A DNA stretch of 64,000 nucleotides from Scylla paramamosain (GCF_035594125.1 NC_087156.1:10180065-10244064), one strand, 5' to 3'; positions 1 through 13,722 are shown, counted from the stretch's first letter. Notes: generated by a model not told the origin, from the sequence alone. Translations and numbers: made by a program.

Positions 1-40
<40 letters not shown>

Positions 41-479
41 CATTAATACAAATAGATGTGCTGAAAGAAAGCAACAGAGATTGGGATGCTCTTTCTTACA
101 GAACATTATAGTGAAGATGTGAGGCAGAGATAAACAGACAGACGCAGACAGACAGATTGATTTAAAACACTTAGTAACATGTACTTGTTCTAAGCAATTC
201 TAAGTGACCATTACTTTCCCGTTCATTCCCATTCATTGAAGCATTTCAGTGTTGAGACGCAAAGGTAGTGTAAGTGTTGAGGCAGCGGTGGTAGTGGCCC
301 CTTCACCTCGCAGCGAGGCAGGAAGGGGAGGCGAGGGACACCAGCAGTGACTGGCCTGAAGGCGCCTTGCGTCCCGCCTCCTCTGTGCGACACTCTCCCT
401 AGATTGCCTTCATCCGTCAATCGCAACATGACTTGTGCTCCTCCTCTTCAGTCTCACTTAACTACCACCTTCATATTCT

Positions 480-760
480 AGACACACTTTACTTTCCCTC
501 CTGGCTTCAGCTCAAGGTTTTCCAAGGTCAGTTGAATTGCTTGTGTTCTCGGACTGATGCTAACGGCGCTAATCCGCGCATGGCTTAGCAGTGGACTGTC
601 GGCTTTTCTCTCATCCTGGTACACGCGGCGATGGTACCAAGGGAATCATTGTCTTGGCGGAGTGTTAGGGAGGGTGAGGCGAGGCATGGCAGGGTATCTC
701 TTGACTGGAAACCTTAAGTAAGGTAATCTAAGCGAAGTCGAACTGGAAGGTTTGCAATAA
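480..760 (+). other. Conserved GC-richer block of module P
   Basis: Nearly invariant in A, C (32150-32440) and E (56955-57235), while neighbouring microsatellites differ in length. It has no long open frame. It ends near AACCTTAAGTAAGGTAATC, where GTAAGG at 718 could act as a splice donor. A 5' exon or regulatory block is possible but unproven. Confidence 0.3.
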
Positions 761-891
761 AATTAGTGTTGCTGCTCAAGCTGAAGGAGGATTGTTAGGA
801 TGTTACTTCTTAGAAAATAGCCTTACTTAGTGAAATATAGTAAAGATGGGTAAAAGAGAGAAGGTGAATTCTACTTGAGAGCGAGATATGG

Positions 892-892
<1 letters not shown>

Positions 893-978
<86 letters not shown>
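893..978. repeat. (GA)n microsatellite
   Basis: Counterparts in the other P copies are at 32572-32648 and 57372-57455, each of different length. Confidence 0.95.
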
Positions 979-980
<2 letters not shown>

Positions 981-1979
981 CCTTACAGTGAAAGCTTTAA
1001 GTTCAGTGAAATAGCATCATTATTCTTCATTGACACTGCAGACGCTAGAAAGAAATCAGTCACAACCCAGAAGACATGATATAGAAAAGTAGATTCAACT
1101 GTTTCCATATTTTCTCTTGAATATAAAGAACAGATAATAGATTGACAATAACGAAACGATTTACTCGTAAGAGGCTTTGCTTGGGATGAGAGGAGGTTAG
1201 GGAGTCCTGTTCTGGAGTGAAGCCGTAAACACTGGTGATGTAGAACTGAAATAAGAATTTGTCTCATCGTTGTCTCGTCAACAGCATTCAGTAACGTTCC
1301 TTTATAAACTTAATAAAATCCCACTCTTGTTTTAATACTAAGTAGGATAAACAGAAGCATAAAGTAGAACCGTGCATCTAAATATTTCAAATAAAAGTGT
1401 AGTCTCATACATATTAGTCTAAGTGGACCCAAGTTGAAAGTAACTGATCTGTATGACTGTATAAAGAACTTTTCAGCCAATGAATGTACAGTATCTCCGA
1501 AAACTATCTTTAAAGTGTGGCGCGAACTGTGGCATAATGAACAATACAAAACCCGCTGCCTGATCAAGTGTCGGTAAGGTTAGTGTGCAGGGCTACCAAT
1601 TGTCACTGGCGTCATCACCAAACGTGTCAAATATTATCGTCCATTGTGTCAGAATGTAGAGCTCTTTAAAATAAAGATAATTTGGTAGCTACTGTACAAT
1701 ATCCACTTGGAGAGAGAAAGGGACAGATACCGTCAAAACATCCATCCCACCACACTCTCAGCTCCGGTTAATGCTCTGTCACCTCGAGCAGCAGCCACGC
1801 AGATTTACAGATTGCTGGAAAAAAAAAAAAGGTAATTGTGGTAGCTATACCTTTGTTGTTCCTTCTATAGTGCACAGCCGCGTGTAGTGACTGTAGTCTC
1901 CTGAGTGCCCTAAAGAGGATCCTAGCTATAAATAATTTGGTAAATCTGACGGACACTGTCAAGAAGCTTTTCTCGGATA

Positions 1980-2147
<168 letters not shown>

Positions 2148-2327
2148 CTGTCTGTCGGTGAGTCATTCCACGTGCTGGTGGCACCTTCATTAACAACCAA
2201 AGGCTCATTGACATAAAATATTATTGCAGAGAAGCAGATCAACATAAAAATGCTCGCACAGTCTGATGGGGCCGAGTCTTACGACCACAGAATACCTCGA
2301 ACCTGCTATTCTTTATATTGTTAGTTC

Positions 2328-2331
<4 letters not shown>

Positions 2332-2421
<90 letters not shown>
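2332..2421. repeat. (GA)n microsatellite, fused in copy A
   Basis: In copy C two (GA)n tracts (34004-34087 and 34409-34498) enclose 0.32 kb with an (ATT)n; copy E is alike (58368-58457 and 58789-58898). Copy A has one tract here and lacks the interval. Confidence 0.9.
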
Positions 2422-2424
<3 letters not shown>

Positions 2425-2698
2425 TGTAAATGAAAGTATATTTGCATAAAAAGTTGATAAGCGGCCTAAATACTCCGAGGGCTCGCGAGTCTCAAGTGTG
2501 AGTAGCGAATAAAAAGACCCCTCACCTGGGTGTTCATTAGCATGCCTTCATCAGACGTGTGATTACTCGTGTGTTCAGACGACGGGAGATTGAATTACAC
2601 GTCGTTAATGCTTTTAATGAGGATATGTATTTATATATTTGTTTATTAGCTGGTCATCTCCAGCCTAACATCTGGAGCTTCATTACATTATGTTCCAG

Positions 2699-3222
2699 GG
2701 AAAATATGAGTAAATCGTGTGAGTCTTGCCGTGGTAGGAAAGACGACCTCCTGCGGGACCTTATCAAAAGAGCGTCTGACACTGGTTTGGTAAGTGACGG
2801 GACAAAAAAAAAAAAAAAAAAGTAGGATGCGTTTGGTAATGCGTATATAGGAATAATATTGCCAGCGAAACACTACCTTGGCTTTGCAGTGAGGCTTTTG
2901 TATTCAGATGACCGCATGAACTGAAATATGTAGACACAATATACGCAGGTCCTGTGAAAGGTATCACACTAAATGTATTGCTTCATCCAGACGAGTTAGC
3001 AGCACAAGCATGAAGGAGGGTCGATCTCACAGGTGTTTGCTTTTGTTGAGATCCTTACCAAGAAGCGGTGACATCCAGAACCAACAGCAACTACGATATC
3101 TGTGTGGTCTGTGGAGCCTTTGTTGTTGTTGTTGTTTTGTTGTGTAAGAGGTTATAGGGAACATCCTGTGTCCTCGCAGTAACCACACGAAAAGGCAGGT
3201 ATCTTACTAGGAGTGGTCAGAG

Positions 3223-3273
<51 letters not shown>

Positions 3274-4035
3274 AACCACAAACGGAGGAAGGTGGATGTG
3301 TTGTATTACTGAATAACAATAAAGAAAGAAGAATAGATGAGTCAGGCCACCTTGGCAGAGATACTCAAAAGGGACTTTCATGTTTTGTGCCGTGAATACT
3401 TTTTATGGCTAGACTGAAGTGGTACTTATTATTTTCTAAGTATATCCTTGCTGTTGGTTTTAGGTTTGTACCGCTGAATGTTGAGAAACTTTGCATTTAA
3501 TATTTTTGCTTCTTTTTATTTTCTTATTTGATCTTGTTATATATGTAATTGTGCTTGTTCGTTTTATTTTGTTGCAACTGTTGTGCATATTTAACATTCT
3601 CAGCGTTTCAAGTGTGTTCTGTTTTCAGTGTTGTTTTTCATGTATCCATGTATTCTTGCTTGGAGGAATTTGACACGTTTTATTTATGACATTTCTTCAG
3701 TATTTATTCTCTCCTTTTTTGTTCATGTGTATGTTGTAACTCATGCAATAAAGGATTTGTGGTGGTTCTGTTCGTGATGCTTCATTTTTAGCTCTTTTTA
3801 GAATAGTCAAGCTGCATCACTTTCTTATGTGGATGTTTTGATATTTTCAGGGAAGGATGGCAGGTGGTGCCGCGGTGAACACTGCCAACACGTGCCCGGG
3901 GAAAGTGAGTACCTGCTTCATTACATGATGTGCACTCTGTTTTGGAACTCGCTGTTAAACTTTTTTTTTTCCATGTCAACTGAAACCTGTCACTGTTGCC
4001 TGCCTTTCTCCTGTCAGCTTCCCACGAATCTATGA
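2699..4035 (+). other. Candidate three-exon small gene or relic, P copy A
   Basis: I do not recognise the product. Candidate exon 2 (2699-2789) follows TTCCAG and ends at a GTAAGT donor. From ATG 2706 it encodes 28 residues starting MSKSCESCRGRK, with a CxxC pair. Candidate exon 3 (3851-3904, 54 nt) follows TATTTTCAG, ends at GTGAGT and stays open in the same phase (GRMAGGAAVNTANTC...). Exon 4 follows CTCCTGTCAG at 4018 and reaches a stop at 4033-4035, giving a predicted peptide of about 51 residues. The exons lie in phase with good splice signals in copies A and C only. B has lost the exon 2 donor and exon 3 acceptor, and E the exon 4 acceptor. Several amino-acid changes between copies suggest weak or no constraint. 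It could equally be a decayed gene fragment or chance. Confidence 0.3.
3223..3268. repeat. (TTG)n microsatellite
   Basis: Present in all four P copies: also at about 13688-13717, 35303-35342 and 59706-59741. Confidence 0.9.
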
Positions 4036-4560
4036 AGGAAAGAAAGGATGTGCTTCCATGGTATCGTGTCAGTAGTATTATCCATTGAAGGATTAGTTTA
4101 AACCTTTTTCCAAAGCGTTGTTTTTGTCTCCCATTTTTCTGCCTTCCCAGGGTATATATATGAAAGAAGAAAGAATGTAAATTTAGTCTATAATGTTCGT
4201 TGCAACATCTTACAGGGAAAAAGTCCTTTGAGGATTAACCGAATCTTTTTCAAAACTAAAATTTTTGTATTTCAGTCTTCGTGTGCTTATTTTAGTGTAT
4301 GCATAGAGAAAAGAAGGATACGAAATCATATATTTTCTTTTTGTTATAAATATTTACTTGGAGATTCAGTTGAAACCTAACAATTAGCTATCATTTTTGC
4401 GTTCATATATTTTTTTCGTATATATCTTTTGTATGTACGAATATGTGAGTGAAGAAAGGAAAGATGCAATTACAAAAAAACATTCCACAATAACAGGAAT
4501 ATTCACTTGAGGACTTTTTAGGTAACAAATATCAGATTTTCTAATTTATCCGTTTATTTA
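4018..4560 (+). repeat. Degenerate ~125-bp tandem repeat in module P
   Basis: Four diverged units can be aligned by eye. Each has a TATG(A/T)...GAAGAAAGGAAAGATG-like purine box (4030, 4160, 4300 and 4442), followed 45-70 nt later by a TTGAGGATT-like box (4088, 4219, 4360, 4507). The same array occurs in C (36090-36640) and E (60500-61060). Copy B has lost the two middle units (junction near 14430), as expected for recombination between repeats. Confidence 0.45.
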
Positions 4561-4768
4561 TCCTTTACTGTGTTTTACCGTTATGTAGATTAATATTTTG
4601 CATGTTATGATAAAGTCTCCTTGGAAACTATTACTGTAACACATTTCATTTAGTGTGAATTTGATTTCCACGTAAAAAAAATAAAAATAAATAAATAAAA
4701 TAAAAATAAAATAAAATAAAAATATTTCCTTTTATGGAGAAAACATATTTACATTTTCTTTGTTCAAT

Positions 4769-5810
4769 GGGGAGTTTTCAGAACTAGTGGTTGTCACCAG
4801 GTGGCAGCATAGACACAAACTTTTCTCTCACATACAAGCAATATCAGATATACCTACAGTGTTATTCTATTTATATGAAGATGGAATGGGCTTATATAAT
4901 ATATTTTTTTCTACGTAATCCCTTCTAAGTAGTAACACAAGTAAAATTAATTATATTTTCATGAACAAATGTATATAAGTTGATTTTCTTGTGAATCGGC
5001 ATTTAGATTTATTTGGTCATCTTAAGATTTCCAAATGAATACACTCTTGATTGGAAACGTCTTAATGTAGACGACATTAAACATAAAGGCAACATGTCTG
5101 TGACAGTCAAAAGTCCAAATTACATAGATCTCCTTCCTAGTTTATGGAAACGGCAATTTTAATAAAAAAATGGCAACCCGAGTGTCCTGGCGATAGTAAT
5201 GCTGTATCTCTAACCAAAACAAACACCTGACTCGGCCGCGCTGGTTGAACTTAAGAAACACGTTGTCGGACATGAAGTTGAATGTAGCTGCGGTGCCCAT
5301 CTCCACTACGCCCTAAGCAATGGATTACGGCAGCTGAACACTACAGCAGCAGCAGGACCGCCTGAGAGATGTTTGTTTTGGTTCTCGATTACTTTGCCTT
5401 GTTTCTCGCTTCGTGAGAGAGATGCTAAAATCTTTAGAAAAGAAAAAAAAAACTAGAGCCATATATCACGATGTTACTGAGTAGGTTGTGTCATACTATA
5501 TAGTACAGTGTGATTTTTTTTTTTTTCATTGTCCAAATCAATAGTTTTTATACTTGTAATATGCTTTATTTAGAAAATGTTAGCAGTTTACTCGATAATC
5601 ACAAAAAAAAAAAAAAAATTTGACCTCATTCTCTCAATATTATCCATACCGGATATTGAAAAGTCGATACGTCATTTCAATAGTGTCATGATGATCAGTG
5701 TTTTATGCATCTTTACGCACCTGGGATTTACTACAACAATATTTTAGCTCTCTTTCCTACAGTTAGATGAGCAGCAACGACATCTAGCGATTTAGCTCCG
5801 AAAACTCCCC
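4769..5810. mobile_element. Non-autonomous DNA transposon with TIRs, P copy A
   Basis: A 1042-bp segment bounded by inverted termini. The left end is GGGGAGTTTTCAGAACTA; the reverse complement of the right end is GGGGAGTTTTCGGAGCTA (16 of 18 match). Copy B lacks exactly this segment: its GTTCAATTGGTATT at 14803 equals the two flanks merged across an AT dinucleotide, so the likely target duplication is AT (2 bp). No transposase frame is present. An internal ATG at 5320 opens a short frame stopped after five codons here but open in C and E. I cannot assign a superfamily. Confidence 0.7.
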
Positions 5811-5997
5811 ATTGGTATTGATATTATTTTTAACTCTGATTTCCCGGGAAGCGTTACCACCTTGATATTTGTGACCTAACCTAAGGTAACTTTTTAGCAT
5901 CATAACCTTTGTTGCAGCTTTATTCAAGTAAAACCAAAGAGAGGAAAGCTTGTACTGTTCTGTGAAGTGTTCTTATTTGTCTCTGTGTGTGTTGATT

Positions 5998-6021
5998 GTC
6001 ACCTTGAAAAGTCAAGGTGAC
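5998..6021. other. Perfect 10-bp stem hairpin in module P
   Basis: Arms GTCACCTTGA and TCAAGGTGAC enclose a 4-nt loop (AAAG). The hairpin and its GTGGGCCTTGATGACTAGAG flank are unchanged in B (14994-15017), C (38075-38098) and E (62782-62805). The role is unknown. Confidence 0.6.
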
Positions 6022-6586
6022 GTGGGCCTTGATGACTAGAGCCGGCCCACACTATTTGTCTCCCTTTTTATAGAGGCTCGTCGTTGTAAGTTTCTGAAAA
6101 TATTAGTTTCATCACTTTTATTATTTTCCTTGTCATCGAATGAAAGAAAATTTATGATTTTTTTTATTATTTCGTAACGTTTTCAATATCTTTGGAGGGA
6201 TTATTCCCCTAGCAGAGCAAGGTGGTTCTATTTTTGTTACCGCTCCGCACACTATTTTTGTACACCCCACCGCTCTCGCCTGGCCCTGGAGGGTACAACG
6301 ATGATTTGGCCAGGAGCACCTTTTGGTGTCCATCGCATATAAAAATTTCGATTTCAGTTTCGGAAACACTTCTTGGTTGTTAGCTTTTGAAGGCGTATCT
6401 TTCTTATTTTATGTAATTTCTTCTTCAGACTCACCTTTTTTGCTGTATTTTGCATATTTCGATTTATCGACATGTGGGCGAAGGTTTCTGCCTCGCAACT
6501 CTTGCAACTATCGCCTCATCATTACAGATCGAGGTGGAGGGCGCAAAATGCGCGAATTATTTGCCATAACTCACTTCATATACGGG

Positions 6587-7170
6587 AACCTCCATCTTGA
6601 AGGAATTCAAGTCATAGGAAGGTGGAAATACAGAAGCAGGCAGGGAGTTCCAGAGTTTACCAGAGAAAGGGATGAATGATTGAGAATACTGGTTAACTCT
6701 TGCGTTAGAGAGGTGGAAAGAATAGGGGTGAGAGAAAGAAGAAAGTCTTGTGCAGCGACGCCGTGGAAGAAGGGAAGGCATGCAGTTAGCAAGATCAAAA
6801 GAGCACTTAGCATGAATATAGCGGTAGAAGACAGCTAGATATGCAACATTGCGGCGGTGAGAGAGAGGCTGAAGACAGTCAGTTAGAGGAGAGGAGTTGA
6901 TGAGACGAAAAGCTTTTGATTCCACCCTGTCTAGAAGAGCAGCATGAGTGGAACCCCCCCAGACATGTGAAGCATACTCCATACATGGACGGATAAGGCC
7001 CTTGTACAGAGTTAGCAGCTGGGGGGGTGAGAAAAACTGGCGGAGACGTCTCAGAACACCTAACTTCATAGAAGCTGTTTTAGCTAGAGATGAGATGTGA
7101 AGTTTCCAACTCAGATTATAAGTAAAGGACAGACCGAGGATGTTCAGTGTTTACTAGGTGACTATAGTGA
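6587..7170 (-). pseudogene. LINE (Jockey-like family 1) RT C-terminal fragment
   Basis: The minus strand encodes the region after the RT palm domain of a non-LTR retrotransposon. Recognisable pieces are LNILGLSF, LGVLRRLRQFFSP, LYKGLIRPCMEYASHVWGG and GKLWNSLPASVFPPSYDL, which I recognise as a family common in crustacean genomes. The frame is open over about 190 codons. It is truncated at 6587 by the end of the inverted-repeat arm, before the natural stop. No endonuclease or catalytic RT motif is present, so it is a dead 5'-truncated copy. Confidence 0.8.
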
Positions 7171-7515
7171 TGGGTTAGTTGCCCAGCAAGGACTCCATTC
7201 CTTATACCATTATTGTGACGGGGTCAGCAGCAAGTCGCCGAGGAACCTAGCCATCACCAAGGTCTCTTTAATGTGATTAATTTTTTTTTTTTTTGTAAAT
7301 TAGTCGTTTTTCTTTCTCAGTCACATATACCCTCATCAGATGACAGATGTAATCGCACCGAAAGACTAAATATCCGCGGTAAGATTTTTATAAGGAGGTG
7401 AACAGTGACAACCGGGGATTTGACATTAAATATTTATCAAGGCGATTTTTAAATGTTTCTACTGTATTCGACCTGACTACGTTGAAGGGCAATTCTTTCC
7501 AAATATTTACTCACC
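6587..7515 (-). repeat. Left arm of a 0.93-kb inverted repeat
   Basis: Reverse complement of 8793-9720, apparently identical apart from an A/T-run length difference. The arm contains two LINE 3' fragments in a row, so the shared junction between them shows that the arms arose by duplication of one segment, not by two independent insertions. The outer edge interrupts P copy A; the inner edge is a (TA)n tract. Confidence 0.9.
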
Positions 7516-9720
<2,205 letters not shown>

Positions 9721-9853
9721 TCAAGACACTTATCCACCAATTTTTGACCACTGCTTTGACCCTTTTATGGGACTGGCATTTCAGTAAGCATTTTTTTTAT
9801 TAGATTTTTGTTGCCCTTGGCCAGTATCCTGCCTACATAAAAAAAAAAAAAAC

Positions 9854-10586
9854 ATGTATCCCACTCAGTCATATTTAAGGAAGAGGAAACGTCTTATCTG
9901 ATATCAATAATAAAAATAGGACCGTATGTAGACTAGATGTGATAGAAGTAAAAATCATCTCTTAATTACTTTCCTCTCAAATTACGTTTTTTTTTTTTTT
10001 TTTATGGAAATTTCCCTCTTCTTGCCAGCTTCTGCAGGATCGATGGGGGCGTGGGTGGGGAGGAGACTCTTCTCTACTTCTCTACTCTAGAAGGCAAGCA
10101 AGCAGACAGAGAAACAGACAAATAGACAGAGGGACAGATGGATGTGCGGGCAGACACAGACATGGACAAAGTAGTTTTAAATAGAGGCAGAAACTGGTAT
10201 ATTTCATTCTAAAGAATATATTTGCACATTTTTTTTTTGTAAAGCACTTTAATAAATAGTTTACCGTGCCCTGCAGCGAGTACTTAACCAAAAGTTAAAC
10301 TTAATTAGTCAGTGGAATATTAATACAGCATATTGTTTGCACAATATAAACGTATGCCTCTTCTGTTACTCGTATATTCTTTAGTGATAACAATTACTGT
10401 AAGCGAAGAAAATGCATACACAGTGACCTAACTATATTTTTTCTCTCATGGCCTCGTATTTACGGTATGCCATTTTTCAGGCACAATACGTAGTTGCCAT
10501 TGATTTCCTAAAACTACTAAATATACCAGAAGACAGACCTACTGACCCATACTCGTAAATATTGTTCCACTCGTAATGTTACACCA

Positions 10587-10587
<1 letters not shown>
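9854..10587. other. Unassigned AT-rich stretch
   Basis: Lies between the LINE poly(A) and P copy B. It has poly(T) at 9989-10003 and CAGA/GACA-rich sequence at 10092-10170. I see no gene, TIR or homology to the other blocks in this window. Confidence 0.5.
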
Positions 10588-10648
<61 letters not shown>

Positions 10649-11070
10649 ACATTAATACAAACAGATGCATTGCAACAAAGCAACAGAGATTGGAATGCTC
10701 TTTCTTACAGATCATTATAGTGAAGATGTGAGGCAGAGATAAACAGACAGACGCAGACAGACAGATTGATTTAAAACAGTAACATGTACTTGTTATAAGC
10801 AATTCTAAGTGACCATTAATTTCCCGTTCATTCCCATTCATTCAAGCATTTCAGTGTTGAGACGCAAAGGTAGTGTAAGTGTTGAGGCAGCGGTGGTAGT
10901 GGCCCCTTCACCTCGCAGCGAGGCAGGAAGGGGAGGCGAGGGACACCAGCAGTGACTGGCCTGAAGGCGCCTTGCGTCCCGCCTCCTCTCTTGCGACCCT
11001 TGATTGCCATCATCCATCAATCGCAGCATGACTTGTGCTCCTCCTCTTCAGCCTCACTTAACTACCACCA
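10588..11070 (+). repeat. Module P, copy B, left part
   Basis: Matches 1-470 of copy A, from the (AC)n tract through the GC-rich block with CCTCGCAGCGAGG to the run of CTTAACTACCACC. Homology stops at 11070, where minus-strand LINE sequence begins without a poly(A) tail. The edge therefore looks like a recombination breakpoint rather than a LINE insertion end. Confidence 0.85.
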
Positions 11071-12480
11071 CGCTTCCCGGAGAAACCGTAACCCTATGCC
11101 ATCAGAGCCGACAGAGCTGGTTGCATTAAGATCTTTAACTGTTAATATAACGGTGTTAGTATCTACAGGTTCAAGCCTAAAAGCAGAGATAATATTAATA
11201 TTAGACTGAGGGAGATGGACGACAGATTTACCTTCTGTGAGCGTTTAAAAGTGAATTCTCCAACACTAGGAAAAAAATTATTGAACTCTTCGGCTTTATC
11301 ACTTAGATTATAAAAAAAAAAAAAATATAGGCAATGTGCTTATTTTTCTGACTAGGGATAATTTCATTAATGACGTTCCATGTGGCCGAAGTGTTCCCTT
11401 TACTGCCTTTGAGACGGACTTGGTAATGATGCGCCCTAGTTTTATTACTATTATTTTTATTACTATTATAGTTTCTTGGCTGTTTTGTAACGTTTCCGTA
11501 ACCGTGAATTACTTGTGTTGATTTTAAGCTTTCTTTGTAACCTATCACGGTCCTCCATTGCCTCACGGATATCGTCATTTATTCATGGTGTAGGTTTTCC
11601 TTTCACTGCTCTAGTTACAAGAGGGGCACACATGTCAAGACGGTTAATAAAAACGTCATTATAAATGCATACTTGTTTGTTCACATCGTCAGTTAGAAAT
11701 ATATTATTCATATTATGAACATTGTCAAGGAGGAGCGAACAAAAAGTGTCTATCATAGTTCTTCAAATTACGAAAACTTTTTACCTTGGGCAGTTTTTTA
11801 GGTTTTCTAACCATTAAAACAACAGACACTAGGTCATGATCAACAGTGACCTGAGGAACAACGTCTTGTGGTAGAATGACATCAGGTTTATTAGTTATTA
11901 TGAGATCTAGTAAAGTAGCTGATGTTGAGGTTGTTCTTGTGGGTCTATCTGTTATTTGTGTCAACTTGTTTTTTATTATCTTTCTGATTTCATTACCCGT
12001 TGTCATCATATCATCATTAAAATCCCCTAGGATAAAGATCCTTTTATCACGCAGACCTACCATCCTAAAAACATCTTGAATGTAGTCAAATGATGTGGCT
12101 AAAGCCTTAGGGTGTCGATATACACAACCAATGATGATGGCCGGCAACTTCCTGCACTGTATCTTTACCCATACATCCTCCACGCCTGTCGGTCTTGGCA
12201 CATCTAGGTTAATGACAGAGGGATTGAGGGTACTATGGACATACATGCATATCCCGGCTCCTCGACCATTGTCACATCTAAAAATCAATCACAATTAGGA
12301 ATTTATACGTAACCATCTGGGGTGTTTGCTTGAAGTCATGTTTCACTCATACATAAAACATCGATATTTTTATCTATTATCAATAACTTTACCTCGTCCA
12401 GACTCGATAACAGTGATTGTGCATTAGTGTGTTTAACAGTTAGCGAATCCTTTTTTAACTCCTTTATTTCAACAACGGCA
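11071..12480 (-). pseudogene. LINE (family 3) endonuclease and start of RT
   Basis: Read on the minus strand from 12480 down. The N-terminal endonuclease stretch (VKHTNAQSLLSSLDEV, then LCMSET followed by a stop where a Trp is usual) is followed from about 12288 by an open frame of 187 codons. That frame has GCVYRHP, the catalytic-type ILGDFNDDM, LLDLIITN and DHDLVSVV motifs of APE-type endonucleases. Beyond 11725 the frame is broken by stops and frameshifts, but linker (WINDDIREAMEDRDR-like) and the first RT motif (SSVGSDGIG near 11110) can be read. Sequence ends at 11070 without a 3' tail. It is a dead fragment of the Jockey/I-type EN-containing LINE group; the exact clade is uncertain. Confidence 0.75.
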
Positions 12481-12534
12481 GATGCTTCCTCGCCATCATC
12501 CTATGCCCTATACTGTTGACGTAAGCGGCTCTTA

Positions 12535-13081
12535 TGACCTAAACGTTGACAGCTGCCACATAAGAGTTTGTGGTCAAATCTACAATTTCTTTGAACATGA
12601 TTGAATTCGCCGCAATTGTAACATCCTGTTTTTTTTTTTTTTCTCTCACTAGCATATTTATATCTTTCCCTTCTGTAACCATGCTAGTTATCACTGTACG
12701 TTTCCTGCGTTTCAAACACCGGTGTTTCTGCACTAGGTGGCTTGTGTTCCATCTGCCCACTCCTGAGGTGTAGGCGTGGGCTTGATTATAAGCTGTATAG
12801 TGTCTGCCATCCAGCGTTCTCCTCAGGGTTGTATCGTGCAGACCGGGGCTGAATGCATCCTCCTCTTTGTTCCAGCCTGCCTCATGTTTTCTTGTCATTG
12901 CCCTGGCAGGTGTGAGATGAGAAGGACCTCGTGGTTTAGGAGCAGTGGGGGGCTGATGGGAAGCTTTATGGGTGGGAGACTTTCGGGTGTAAGACTTGCC
13001 TTGTTGGGTTGTTCTGCTATGAGCGCATAGGGAAACAATACCCGCGTAGGTTGGCGGGCCGCGGGAGCCACCACTCAGTTT
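12535..13081 (-). pseudogene. LINE (family 3) ORF1 with zinc knuckles
   Basis: Upstream of the endonuclease on the minus strand. A CCHC knuckle, CYNCGEFNHVQRNC, is encoded at about 12580-12622, followed by a second CGSCQRLGHKSR in which the last Cys is lost (12535-12560). Before them an open, basic, Pro/His-rich frame runs from 13081 to about 12715. An A14 run at 12631-12644 shifts the frame between the two parts. Position and knuckles fit the gag-like ORF1 of an EN-type LINE. Confidence 0.6.
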
Positions 13082-13169
13082 GATTTTTTTCTATATGTAT
13101 GTATAGTGTCGAAATAGCAAAGGCATCGTAGAAAACACTAACATCTGGAGCTTCATCACTGTGTTTCAG

Positions 13170-13260
13170 GGAAAATATGAGTAAATCGTGTGAGTCTTGC
13201 CGTGGTAGGAAAGACTGCTTCCTGCGGGACCTTATCAAAAGAGCGTCTGGCACTGGTTTA
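13170..13260 (+). pseudogene. Candidate exon 2 relic, P copy B (damaged)
   Basis: The 91-nt counterpart of 2699-2789. The start and CxxC are kept, but the donor GTAAGT has become GCAAGC, and residues 14-15 after the start differ (CF for DL). The downstream exon 3 has lost its acceptor through a deletion near 14221, so this copy cannot splice like A or C. Confidence 0.3.
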
Positions 13261-13691
13261 GCAAGCGGCGGGACTAATAAAATAGGATGTCTTTGGTAAT
13301 GAGTATATAGGAATATTATTGCCTGCGAAACACTACCTTGGCTTTGCAATGAGGCTTTTGTATTTAGATGACCGCATGAACTGAAATATGTAGACACAAC
13401 TATACTAGGCAGGTCCAGTGAAAGGTATCACACTAAATGTATTGCTTCATCCAGACGAGTTAGCAGCACAAGCATGAAGGAGGGTGGATCTCACAGGTGT
13501 TTGCTTTTGTTGAAATCCTTACCAAGAAGCGGTGACATCCAGAACCAACAGCAACTACGATATCTGTGTGGTCTGTGGAGCCTTTGTTGTTGTTGTTGTT
13601 TTGTTGTGTAAGAGGTTATAGAGAACATCCTGTGTCCTCGCAGTAACCACACGAAAAGACAGGTATCTTACTAGGAGTGGTCAGAGAGTTG

Positions 13692-13722
<31 letters not shown>

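Noticed and set aside
223..429. 68-residue minus-strand frame conserved in P copies A and B
   Set aside because: Copy C has a 10-nt deletion inside it (TGAAGGCGCC missing near 32039), which breaks the frame; no family resemblance.
3491..3673. Hydrophobic 60-residue frame in P copies A, C and E
   Set aside because: T-rich sequence gives Phe/Leu/Ile runs; no start context or homology, and copy E carries an internal duplication of CATGTATCCATTTTCAGTG.
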